Assembly: GCA_017510245.1 (NCBI GenBank)
Contig: JAFWNQ010000009.1
Span: 1 to 45,719 of the forward strand
DNA from: Clostridia bacterium
GTDB taxonomy: Bacteria; Bacillota; Clostridia; TANB77; CAG-508
Direction of reading: 5' to 3'
Length of the DNA stretch: 45,719 nucleotides
Shown here: positions 26,919 to 35,311 of the stretch, piece by piece
Position numbering within the stretch: the first letter of the stretch is position 1
Layout of the letters: each line of letters begins with the position of its first letter
Notes under the pieces: model-generated
Database searches by the model: none
Seen by the model: the letters and a program-made list of their open reading frames with translations, nothing else
What the model was told of the DNA's origin: nothing
Program-made: the position numbers and the translations under genes

Positions 26919-27008
26919 TGTTAAAAATTGGTTATCAATATATTTAAATCTTTAATGTTTTTTTCTTAATATTAATTCCACAAATAACAATAAAATAAGG
27001 AGGGGTTT

Positions 27009-28535
27009 TTGCTATCTTTAGTAAAAAGTATTTCATTAAATGGTCTAGAAGGATATTACATAAATGTTCAAGTTGATGTTTCAGGAGGAATGCCATCATG
27101 GGAAATTGTAGGATTACCTGATATGAGTATAAGAGAGTCAAAAGAAAGAGTTAGAACAGCAATAAAAAATTCTGGATATGAATTATTGAGTAGAAAAATT
27201 GTAATAAATTTAGCTCCAGCAAATATAAGAAAAGAAGGATCATTTTTAGATTTACCGATTGCAGTTGGTATTCTAACAAGTATAGGAGAGATAAAAAAAC
27301 AAATGGAAAGAAACATAGCTTTTATAGGAGAACTATCACTTGATGGAAAACTAAATTTTGTAAATGGAATTTTACCAATTTGTATTGAAGCAATAAGATT
27401 AGGAATCGATGAATTGATAATACCAGAAGATAATCTAAAAGAAGCATCAATAGTAGAAGGAATAAAAATATTTGGAGCAAATTCTCTAAATGATGTCGTT
27501 AATTATTTAAATGAAAAAGCAGAACTACCAGAAATAGAAAATCAATGGAATAGTGTAACTATACAAAGTATAAAATGTATAGAAGACTTTTCTGAAGTTA
27601 AAGGACAAGAAGATGCAAAGAGAGGCCTAGAAATTGCAGCTGCTGGAGGACATAATTGTCTATTAATAGGTAGTCCTGGAACTGGTAAAACAATGCTAGC
27701 AAAGAGAATCCCATCAATTCTACCTGATTTGGATTTTAAAGAAACATTAGAAATAACAAAAATACATAGTGTTGCAGGTAAACTATCATTGGATAATCCT
27801 ATAATTACTCAAAGACCATTTAGAACACCACATCATACAATATCTCCTACTGCTTTAATTGGAGGTGGAAAAATACCAAAACCAGGAGAAATTAGCTTAG
27901 CACACTATGGAGTTTTATTTTTAGATGAACTGCCTGAATTCGGGAAAAACACATTAGAAGTACTTCGTGGTCCATTAGAAGATGAAAAAGTTACTATTAG
28001 CAGAGTAAATGGAACAATTACTTATCCAAGTAAATTTATGCTAATAGCATCAATGAATCCATGTCCTTGCGGATACTATGGCTCTTTACAAAAGCAGTGT
28101 AAATGTACTAATGAACAAATTACAAAATATATGGGTAGAATAAGTGGGCCTCTTCTAGATAGAATTGATATTCAGATAGAAGTTCAATCAGTAAAGTATC
28201 AAATGCTTGAAAATGGTACCCATGAACAATCTTATAAAATAAAGAAAAGAGTGAATATGGCAAGAAGAATACAAAAAAATAGATATAAGGAAGATGGTAT
28301 TTTTTGTAATTCTGAATTAACTCCTAAATTAATTCAAAAATATTGTGTATTAAATCAAGAATGTAAAAGAGTAATGACAATAGCCTTTAATAAACTTGGA
28401 CTAAGTGCTAGAGCATATGGGAGAATAATTAAAGTTGCACGAACTATAGCCGATTTGGAATGTTCAAAAGATATAGAAAGAAAACATATAGCGGAAGCAA
28501 TTCAATATAGAAGCTTAGATAAAAAGTTTTTTTAA
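27009..28535 (+). CDS. comM: ComM/YifB family AAA+ ATPase (Mg-chelatase-like)
   Basis: AAA+ helicase-like ATPase of the family containing ComM, which aids branch migration during natural transformation in Gram-negatives. The 508-residue protein has the N-terminal ChlI-like domain (GLPDMSIRESKERVRTAI near 35-52), Walker A GSPGTGKT (221-228), Walker B LFLDELPEF, sensor ASMNPCPCGYYG and a C-terminal Mg-chelatase domain. It starts with TTG at 27009, fixed by AAGGAGGGG at 26997-27005 and by family alignment (MLSLVKSISLNGLEG). dprA follows 17 bases downstream. Confidence 0.94.
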   Translation: MLSLVKSISLNGLEGYYINVQVDVSGGMPSWEIVGLPDMSIRESKERVRTAIKNSGYELLSRKIVINLAPANIRKEGSFLDLPIAVGILTSIGEIKKQMERNIAFIGELSLDGKLNFVNGILPICIEAIRLGIDELIIPEDNLKEASIVEGIKIFGANSLNDVVNYLNEKAELPEIENQWNSVTIQSIKCIEDFSEVKGQEDAKRGLEIAAAGGHNCLLIGSPGTGKTMLAKRIPSILPDLDFKETLEITKIHSVAGKLSLDNPIITQRPFRTPHHTISPTALIGGGKIPKPGEISLAHYGVLFLDELPEFGKNTLEVLRGPLEDEKVTISRVNGTITYPSKFMLIASMNPCPCGYYGSLQKQCKCTNEQITKYMGRISGPLLDRIDIQIEVQSVKYQMLENGTHEQSYKIKKRVNMARRIQKNRYKEDGIFCNSELTPKLIQKYCVLNQECKRVMTIAFNKLGLSARAYGRIIKVARTIADLECSKDIERKHIAEAIQYRSLDKKFF

Positions 28536-28552
28536 CACTATGAAAGGAAATC

Positions 28553-29407
28553 ATGGAAGTAAAAATAATAAAAAAAGACAATAAAAAGTATCCTAAGAGA
28601 TTAAAAGAAATAAGGAATCCACCAAAAGAATTATATGTGTTAGGTGATGAATTATTGTTAAATAAAGTATCAATTGCCATAGTAGGCTCACGCGATTGCG
28701 ATGAATATGGAAAAATTCAAACTCAAAGATTTGCAAGTTATTTATCACAAAAAGGCATATGCATAGTTAGTGGACTAGCAAGAGGAATCGACTCTTATGC
28801 ACATTATTACTCAAAAGATAAAGCAGGTAAGACGATAGCAGTTATTGCATCAGGTTTTAATAACATATATCCTCCAGAGAATACAATATTATTTGATGAA
28901 ATTTTAAAAGACGGTGGATGCATAATTAGTGAATGGCCTCCAGAAACTAAAATTGATATGCATAGGTTTCCAGTTAGAAATAGAATTATAAGTGGATTAT
29001 CAGTTGGAATATTAGTAGTTGAAGCAAAGTATAGAAGCGGAACTAATATAACAGCTCATGAAGCAATAAAACAAAGAAGAGAAGTCTTTTGTATTCCAGG
29101 CAATATTAATTCAACAAAGAGTTATGGATCAAATAGATTAATTTCAGAAGGGGCTAGCTTGGTTACTTCACCAAAGGATATTGTTGAAACTCTTGAATAT
29201 GATAATTACTTGATAGAAGAGTCAAATATGGTAAAACCAGAATATAACAATATATATCAATTAGTAGGTTCAATTCCAATAACGGCCAATGAATTGTCTA
29301 GAAAACTAAAAATAGATATAAATGAAGTTAATGAGAAATTGTTAATGTTAGAAATAGATGGATTTATTCAACAACCAACGAGAGGTAAATACATATTAAA
29401 TAATTAA
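28553..29407 (+). CDS. dprA: DNA-processing protein DprA
   Basis: Binds incoming single-stranded DNA and loads RecA in transformation. The 284-residue protein contains the Rossmann-like core: IAIVGSRDCDEYG, SGLARGIDSYAH, SEWPPET, FPVRNRIISGLS and the IPGNI segment. A short C-terminal winged helix follows (ANELSRKLKIDINEVNEKLL). It is shorter than many DprA proteins because the N-terminal SAM-like domain is missing, a common variant. GAAAGGAA precedes the ATG. Genes on both sides (comM and yraN) form the usual dprA neighbourhood. Confidence 0.95.
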   Translation: MEVKIIKKDNKKYPKRLKEIRNPPKELYVLGDELLLNKVSIAIVGSRDCDEYGKIQTQRFASYLSQKGICIVSGLARGIDSYAHYYSKDKAGKTIAVIASGFNNIYPPENTILFDEILKDGGCIISEWPPETKIDMHRFPVRNRIISGLSVGILVVEAKYRSGTNITAHEAIKQRREVFCIPGNINSTKSYGSNRLISEGASLVTSPKDIVETLEYDNYLIEESNMVKPEYNNIYQLVGSIPITANELSRKLKIDINEVNEKLLMLEIDGFIQQPTRGKYILNN

Positions 29408-29446
29408 ACAATAATATGGTAATACTCAATATAATGGAGAAGCATA

Positions 29447-29803
29447 ATGTATCAAAGGCATGAGATAGGGAAATCTGGAGAAGATATAGCAACAGAATTT
29501 TTACAAAAACGAAACTATACAATAATAAAAAGAAATTTTCAATGTAGGCAGGGAGAGATAGATATAATAGCTTTTGATAATTGTAATCAAGAGTATGTTT
29601 TTATCGAAGTAAAAACAAGAAGTAATTTTAATTATGGAAAACCAATAGAAGCAGTGAATAGTATAAAGCAAAAACATATAGTTGCTGCAACTAAATACTA
29701 TATATATGCAAATAAAATAGAGAATAAATATATGAGATTTGACATAATAACAATTTATAAGAAAAGAATTTGCCATTACAAAAATTGTGAGTTTTGTTTA
29801 TAA
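29447..29803 (+). CDS. YraN (UPF0102) endonuclease-like protein
   Basis: A 118-residue protein of the UPF0102/YraN family, a restriction-endonuclease-like fold often next to dprA. The typical features are present: an N-terminal helix GKSGEDIATEFLQKRNYTI, then the catalytic-type pattern GEIDIIA (E and D), and FIEVKTR (E and K). Three cysteines near the end (ICHYKNCEFCL) are unusual. No enzymatic role has been firmly defined for the family. It is the last gene of the unit. Confidence 0.92.
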   Translation: MYQRHEIGKSGEDIATEFLQKRNYTIIKRNFQCRQGEIDIIAFDNCNQEYVFIEVKTRSNFNYGKPIEAVNSIKQKHIVAATKYYIYANKIENKYMRFDIITIYKKRICHYKNCEFCL

Positions 29804-29921
29804 ATATTAGAACAATAGTGGAAATTTAAAAAAATAAAAAGTAATGAAATAAATGCAAAGTTCATGTTAAATTATTCGTCCATACTAGATTTTATTACAT
29901 AAGATTTGTTCGCTTCGAGAC

Positions 29922-29960
29922 TTAATATAATAGGAAAGTTTAACTTTCCTATTATATTAA
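29922..29960. repeat. 19-bp near-perfect palindrome between yraN and the amylase gene
   Basis: The arms 29922-29940 and 29942-29960 are exact reverse complements with only one base between them (AAAGTTTAACTTT at the centre). It separates two convergent genes but lacks a flanking T-tract on either strand. Confidence 0.6.
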
Positions 29961-29988
29961 AAAGAAAAAACAAAAATGTTTTTTCTTT

Positions 29989-31455
29989 CTACAAATTATA
30001 CATATTATCTTTTTTTATCCAAACTGAAACACTTCCTCCATCACAATAGAATATTCCGTTTCCATCATTATCTACATATACTGGTTCTTTACAGTTTCCA
30101 GTGCAGTCATAAAGAAGTGTGTTAGCTAAGTTTTTACCGACATTCATTTGCTTTCCACCGCCAGGCCCGTCACTCAATACAACTGCCATTCCTGAATCTT
30201 GATGATAGTAATCTCCTTCACGAGTCCAACCTATTACGTTATTATCATCAAAATAATCTCTTTCTTTACCATATGCTAAGTTTTTTCTTGCCTGCAAAAA
30301 TATATCAAGAAGTTTTTGCATAGAAGGAATGCCTTTTTCAGGAACTCCATAATAATCACCATAAAAAATACAAGGAATGCCTTCTTCTCTAAACATTATC
30401 ATAGCATAAGCAAGAGGTCGAAACCAGTTAGGAACCCAAGACTCTAATGACTGGCCTGGTTCAGTATCATGACTATCAACGAAAGTTACTGCCTTTGTTG
30501 GTCTTCTATCAATTAAAGTATTCTGAAAGATTCTAGCCATATCATAGCTACCACCAGATTCAGCAGCTTCTTTGAAATGAAAATGAAGAGGAACATCAAA
30601 AAGGCTATTTATTTCTTTATTGTAGTCTAAGTAATATAGTAAAGCATCAATATTAGCACTATAGTATTCACCTACAGTATAAAAATCTCTATTAAATTCT
30701 CTTTTTAAATCTTGCAACCAAGATTTATAAAAAGAAAAACGAATATGTTTAACAGCATCTAATCTAAAACCATCTACATTTGTTTGATTAAGAAACCATT
30801 TTCCCCATGAATGCAAATCATTAACAACATCTAAGTTATTAAAATCAACGTCACAACCCATAAGATAATCATAATTACCTTTTTCTAAATCAACTTCATT
30901 ACTAAAGGCTTTTCCATAAAATCTAAAAATTCCATGCTCTTCTTCTATATTATCATAATCAGCTGATGTAAAGTGAGACCAATCAAGTTTAAAATCTGAG
31001 TACTTATTATTCCTACCTTCAAAATTAAATTTTGTCCATGCTCTAATTGTTCTATAATCACCTATTGTTTTATTTCTATCATCATAATCGACTTTATATG
31101 AAATTATATCTTGTGTCTCATCAGCCCCCATTCTGTGATTTAAAACAATATCTGCTAGAACCTGAATACCTTCAAGTTGAAGTGCTTTGATAGCCGCAAT
31201 ATATTCATCTTTTGTACCATATTTTGTTCTAACAGTCCCTTTTTGATCGAATTCTCCTAAATCATATAAGTCATATACACCATAACCTGTATCATATGTA
31301 CCTCCAGCTGATTTTTGGGCAGGTGGTAGCCAAACAGAAGTTATTCCTTTCTTACGAAGTGTAGGTGCCATTTTTATTATTTTTCTCCATAAGCAACAAT
31401 TATTAGGCATATACCACTCAAAAAATTGAAACATTGTTTTATTATTATTCTTCAT
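29989..31455 (-). CDS. Intracellular alpha-amylase (GH13)
   Basis: A 488-residue glycoside hydrolase family 13 enzyme that cuts alpha-1,4-glucans. It begins MFQFFEWYMPNN directly, with no signal peptide, so it should act in the cytoplasm on maltodextrin or glycogen. The catalytic triad is visible: D233 in GFRLDAVKH, E263 in YTVGEYY, and D330 in FVDSHDTEPG. The first conserved region is DIVLNHRMGADE. The C-terminal domain is beta-rich and has two cysteines in the segment LYDCTGNCKEP. AGAGGGA precedes the ATG. It stands alone; the GH57 enzyme near 43,000 may act on the same polymer. Confidence 0.94.
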   Translation of the reverse strand: MKNNNKTMFQFFEWYMPNNCCLWRKIIKMAPTLRKKGITSVWLPPAQKSAGGTYDTGYGVYDLYDLGEFDQKGTVRTKYGTKDEYIAAIKALQLEGIQVLADIVLNHRMGADETQDIISYKVDYDDRNKTIGDYRTIRAWTKFNFEGRNNKYSDFKLDWSHFTSADYDNIEEEHGIFRFYGKAFSNEVDLEKGNYDYLMGCDVDFNNLDVVNDLHSWGKWFLNQTNVDGFRLDAVKHIRFSFYKSWLQDLKREFNRDFYTVGEYYSANIDALLYYLDYNKEINSLFDVPLHFHFKEAAESGGSYDMARIFQNTLIDRRPTKAVTFVDSHDTEPGQSLESWVPNWFRPLAYAMIMFREEGIPCIFYGDYYGVPEKGIPSMQKLLDIFLQARKNLAYGKERDYFDDNNVIGWTREGDYYHQDSGMAVVLSDGPGGGKQMNVGKNLANTLLYDCTGNCKEPVYVDNDGNGIFYCDGGSVSVWIKKDNMYNL

Positions 31456-31661
31456 ATAATCCCTCTTTTGTATTAATCTATTTTTATAAATATATTTATT
31501 CCATTTTTATTATAACACTAAATTAATAAAAAGTGATGATTTTTTTGAAAAAATATTATATAATAATAAATATTATAATGCTAATAATAATCTTGTAAAA
31601 AATAATGGATTATTAGATAATTAAAAATCAAAAGAAAATAAAGTGAAAGGTTTTCTATAAT

Positions 31662-32831
31662 ATGGATAGAATTAATGAAGTTTTTGCTTATATTCAAGGA
31701 TTAGAACTATCAAAAATTGTTGATTTGATTATTGCTATTGCCGTAATAATATTATTTTTAGTAATAAGTCCAGTAATAGGATATGGAGTCTTAAGAATTT
31801 TTTATAAAAAAGAAGATAAAGACGAAATACAAAAATCTCCTATATATAAAACTATTAGAGTGTTTATCAATTTATCTGGAATATACTTAGCAACTAAAAT
31901 CGCAGTTTTTTCAAAACAACAGGATATGATATTTGACAAATGTATGAAGATAGTTGTTATATGGTCTATTGTAAATATAATAGCTGGAGTTTCAGAACTT
32001 AATCAAAAAATAATAGAAAGATTAGAAAAAGAAAAAAAATATGATATTTCAAAAAATGATAAATTTACGGTAATAATTGTTGGAAAAATAGTTAAATACA
32101 TATTATATATTTTGGCTTCTTATTTGACTTTAAAAGAATTAGGATATGATATTGAAGGACTAGCAACAGGATTAGGAATTGGAGGTGCAGTATTAGTACT
32201 TGCGGCTCAAAATCTGGTTAAGCAGTTTCTATCTGGATTTGCAATAATATCTGATAAACCATTTGTGATTGGGGACTATATTGAGATTGTAAAAGGAGGA
32301 AATACAATTGCTGGAAATGTTGTTGGAATCACATGGAGAAGTACAAGGTTAGAAACTAATAAGGATACTATAATTTCAGTGGACAATAGTGAGATAATTA
32401 GTTCGAGTGTTGTTAATTGGGGAAAAATCAAAAAAAGAGTTTATTCATCAGATATACACCTTTCACTGGAGACTGATGAACAAGTTGTTGAAAAAATCAT
32501 TAGTAGAATTAAATTCATCTTGAGAAATGACATTAAGATTATTGAAAAAACAATTAGAGTAAACTTAGCAGGAATAGATGGAGATTCATTGACTATTTCC
32601 ATATATTTAGAAACAACAATAACAAATTATAATAAGTATTTAGAATTTTGTAGTAAGCTAAATTTGACTATTTTAAATATCATTGAATCTCAGGGAATAA
32701 GTTTAGCATATCCAGGAAGGAACATATATATTAAAGAAAGTGAAAGAAAACTACCTCTTAAAAAAACGGTAAAACATATTGTAAAACAAAAAGAAAAGAA
32801 AACAAGTAAACCTGTAAAAATAGTAAAATAA
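31662..32831 (+). CDS. MscS family mechanosensitive channel
   Basis: Small-conductance mechanosensitive channel that releases solutes on hypo-osmotic shock. 389 residues: membrane spans near 15-47, 65-80, 98-112 and 140-155. The pore helix follows (GLATGLGIGGAVLVLAAQNLVKQFLSG, about 167-193), then the MscS beta domain (FVIGDYIEI) and an alpha/beta cytoplasmic domain. The C-terminal 20 residues are lysine-rich. No clear promoter was found. The two-component genes follow 28 bases later and are likely co-transcribed, which may link the channel to envelope stress sensing. Confidence 0.92.
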   Translation: MDRINEVFAYIQGLELSKIVDLIIAIAVIILFLVISPVIGYGVLRIFYKKEDKDEIQKSPIYKTIRVFINLSGIYLATKIAVFSKQQDMIFDKCMKIVVIWSIVNIIAGVSELNQKIIERLEKEKKYDISKNDKFTVIIVGKIVKYILYILASYLTLKELGYDIEGLATGLGIGGAVLVLAAQNLVKQFLSGFAIISDKPFVIGDYIEIVKGGNTIAGNVVGITWRSTRLETNKDTIISVDNSEIISSSVVNWGKIKKRVYSSDIHLSLETDEQVVEKIISRIKFILRNDIKIIEKTIRVNLAGIDGDSLTISIYLETTITNYNKYLEFCSKLNLTILNIIESQGISLAYPGRNIYIKESERKLPLKKTVKHIVKQKEKKTSKPVKIVK

Positions 32832-32859
32832 TAGTAAGCAATAATAAAAGGAGACAAAT

Positions 32860-33537
32860 ATGGAAGAGAAAACAATTTTAATAGCTGACGATGAAGAACG
32901 AATAAGAAAACTATTGAAGGATTTTTTAGAAAAAGAAGGATATGGAGTTTTAGAAGCGGAAGATGGTGAAATAGCTTTAAAAGCTTTTGTAGATAAGGGG
33001 AATAGAATTGATTTAGTTATATTGGATGTAATGATGCCAAAACTTGATGGGTGGTCTGTTCTTAGGCAGATTAGACAAGTTTCAAAAGTACCAGTAATAA
33101 TGCTGACAGCTAGAGGAGAAGAACAAGATGAATTATTTGGATTTGAACTGGGAGCAGATGAGTATATTTCAAAGCCATTTAGTCCAAAACTATTAATAGC
33201 AAGAATAAAAGCTATTTTAAGTCGAACAATAGTTGAAGAGAACAATGAGAAAAACTATGGTGGGATAAAAATTGATACAGAAGGAAGAACAGTAAGTGTT
33301 GACGGAAGAAGTATTGAACTTAGTCTTAGAGAATATGAATTATTAAAATATTTGTTAGAAAATGAAAATGTTGCTCTTTCTAGAGAAAAAATATTAAATA
33401 ATGTGTGGAACTATGATTATTATGGGGATTCAAGAACTATTGATAGTCACATTAAGAAAATAAGACATAAATTAGGAAAAAGAGGAAAATATATAAAAAC
33501 AATAAGAGGAATAGGATATAAGTTTGAAACAGAATAA
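32860..33537 (+). CDS. OmpR-family response regulator
   Basis: A 225-residue DNA-binding response regulator. The receiver domain (1-120) has acidic residues D10-D11, phosphoacceptor D56 (VILDVMMP), a TAR segment and K107-type lysine (SKPFSP). The C-terminal winged helix has IDSHIKKIRHKLG and IRGIGYKFE. AAGGAG is before the ATG. The histidine kinase gene follows 19 bases downstream. Targets are unknown; the channel and WG-repeat genes next to it are candidates by position only. Confidence 0.96.
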   Translation: MEEKTILIADDEERIRKLLKDFLEKEGYGVLEAEDGEIALKAFVDKGNRIDLVILDVMMPKLDGWSVLRQIRQVSKVPVIMLTARGEEQDELFGFELGADEYISKPFSPKLLIARIKAILSRTIVEENNEKNYGGIKIDTEGRTVSVDGRSIELSLREYELLKYLLENENVALSREKILNNVWNYDYYGDSRTIDSHIKKIRHKLGKRGKYIKTIRGIGYKFETE

Positions 33538-33556
33538 TTAATTGAAGGATAATAAG

Positions 33557-35038
33557 ATGAGATTATTAAAACAGAATAACTCTATACAATTTAGACTATT
33601 TATGATTTTTAATGTTGCAACTATAGTAGTTATATTATTAATGACTTTAGCCAGTTTTATTCTAATTGAACCAATCTATAAGTATTCAAAACTAAAATCA
33701 GCAATAAATATCTGCAAAAAAGTGGATGATTACTATAGGCATAATAAGAATTATGACATTACGGAAATATTAAAAGAAATTGAATTAAATAATAATATGG
33801 AAATTCTTATTGAGGATGGAGAATCTAAAATTATATACAACTATAATAAAGGAATAATTGTTAGTGTTGAGCAAATTAGGGATAATATTCATGCAACAAA
33901 AACTATATATAAAAAAGAGAATATAGAAGCAAAGGCTATAGACACTTCACTTATTAATAAATATTTAATATTAAAGTCACAACTAAATAATGGATATATA
34001 CTCTATATAAAGATTCCTGTAATAGCTATTGATGAATCTATAAGAATGTCAAATATAACTTTAATGATTATTGGATTTGTAATTATACTAGTTTCTGGAA
34101 TAGCATCTTTAGAAGTTTCAAAAAGAATTTCAGAACCTATTATTAAGATGAACAAAATTACTAGAAAAATGGCTAAGTTGGATTTTGCCGAAAAATATGC
34201 TACAACTGATAGCGATGACGAAATAAATGTACTTGGTAAAAGCATTAATGAGATGTCTGATAAACTGGAATCAACAATAGATCAACTTAGAAAGAATAAT
34301 AATGAACTAGAAAAAGATATTGAGAGGCAAGCAAAAATTGATGAAATGAGAAGACAGTTTATTTCTGATGTGTCACATGAATTAAAAACTCCTATAGCTC
34401 TTATACAAGGATACGCAGAGGGGCTTATTGAAAATGTTAACGAAGATGAAGAGTCAAGAAAGTTTTATGCAGAAGTAATACTTGATGAATCAAAAAAGAT
34501 GGACAATATGGTAAAAAAACTTTTGGAATTAATGAAATTAGAATATAAAGCTAGAAAACTTAATAATATAGAGTTTAACTTAAATAACATTATTGAAAAT
34601 GAAATAAAAAGAGAAACTGTTATAATAAAAGAAAAGAATATTAATGTTGAATATGATAATAAAGATGTAATCTTAGTCTATAGCGATTATGAATGTATAA
34701 GTCAGATTGTAAATAATTATTTAACTAATGCAATTAAGAATTGCGAAAAGATTAATGGAGAAAAGAAAATAATAATAAGGACTGAAGAAAGAAAGAACAA
34801 AAAAATAAGATTATTTGTTTATAATACAGGGAAAAAAATACCTGATGGATATAGAGAAAAGATATGGGGAAGATTTTACAAGATTGATAGTTCAAGAAAT
34901 AGAAAAAATGGCACTGGAATTGGACTAGCAATGGTGAAAGCTATTATGGATAATTATAATAATGAATATGGTGTAATTAATAGAAAAGATGGAGTTGAAT
35001 TCTATTGTGATATTGACAAACAAAAGAATAAAAAGTAG
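33557..35038 (+). CDS. Sensor histidine kinase
   Basis: Membrane sensor kinase partner of the upstream regulator. In the 493-residue form from ATG 33557 there are two membrane segments (about 17-40 and 166-186) flanking an extracellular sensor of about 120 residues, then HAMP, HisKA with H274 (DVSHELKTPIALIQGYAEG), and HATPase_c with the N box (YLTNAIKNC), G1 (VYNTGKKIP) and GTGIGLAMVKAIM. The ATG at 33557 is chosen because GAAGGA at 33544-33549 is well placed. An in-frame TTG at 33542 overlaps it. The sensor is not a recognised domain, so the signal is unknown. Confidence 0.95.
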   Translation: MRLLKQNNSIQFRLFMIFNVATIVVILLMTLASFILIEPIYKYSKLKSAINICKKVDDYYRHNKNYDITEILKEIELNNNMEILIEDGESKIIYNYNKGIIVSVEQIRDNIHATKTIYKKENIEAKAIDTSLINKYLILKSQLNNGYILYIKIPVIAIDESIRMSNITLMIIGFVIILVSGIASLEVSKRISEPIIKMNKITRKMAKLDFAEKYATTDSDDEINVLGKSINEMSDKLESTIDQLRKNNNELEKDIERQAKIDEMRRQFISDVSHELKTPIALIQGYAEGLIENVNEDEESRKFYAEVILDESKKMDNMVKKLLELMKLEYKARKLNNIEFNLNNIIENEIKRETVIIKEKNINVEYDNKDVILVYSDYECISQIVNNYLTNAIKNCEKINGEKKIIIRTEERKNKKIRLFVYNTGKKIPDGYREKIWGRFYKIDSSRNRKNGTGIGLAMVKAIMDNYNNEYGVINRKDGVEFYCDIDKQKNKK

Positions 35039-35067
35039 TTTACATATAAAAACAAAAATGGTATAAT
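35039..35067 (+). promoter_or_regulatory. Promoter directly in front of a 52-aa ORF
   Basis: TTTACA (35039-35044), 17 bases, TATAAT (35062-35067). The hexamer overlaps the histidine kinase stop region. Transcription would begin at about 35074, which is itself an ATG. Confidence 0.65.
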
Positions 35068-35073
35068 ATGGAC

Positions 35074-35232
35074 ATGAATTATAACAAAAAAAATATTAAC
35101 ATTTTAGCTTTTTTTATTAGTATAGTATTAATTATAAGTATAAATATGCTTATTAATTATGTTGTTGACAAAGAAATAGACAATTGCTTAATTGATAATT
35201 CAATTACAGAATTAACTAATAATATTGAATAA
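35074..35232 (+). CDS. Small membrane protein, possibly from a leaderless transcript
   Basis: A 52-codon ORF: a basic start (MNYNKKNIN), one membrane span (ILAFFISIVLIISINMLI) and an acidic tail (NYVVDKEIDNCLIDNS). Not recognised. An in-frame ATG at 35068 would add two residues but directly follows the -10 box. No ribosome binding site is visible in front of either ATG. If the promoter is used, the RNA 5' end falls almost on ATG 35074, so translation would be leaderless. It could also be an untranslated stretch, as the evidence is only composition and topology. Confidence 0.4.
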   Translation: MNYNKKNINILAFFISIVLIISINMLINYVVDKEIDNCLIDNSITELTNNIE

Positions 35233-35246
35233 AAAGGTAAAAATAT

Positions 35247-35276
35247 TTGACAGATATATTAATTGAAATGTATAAT
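35247..35276 (+). promoter_or_regulatory. Promoter of the WG-repeat gene
   Basis: TTGACA (35247-35252), 18 bases, TATAAT (35271-35276): perfect hexamers. Confidence 0.8.
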
Positions 35277-35311
35277 AAAGAAATAACGACCTTGAGAAAG
35301 GAAATGAGATA

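Noticed and set aside
32751..33245. 164-codon open frame on the minus strand
   Set aside because: It lies antisense to the mscS 3' end and the response regulator gene. Its composition (S, I, F-rich) is what an antisense frame gives, and both plus-strand genes are certain.
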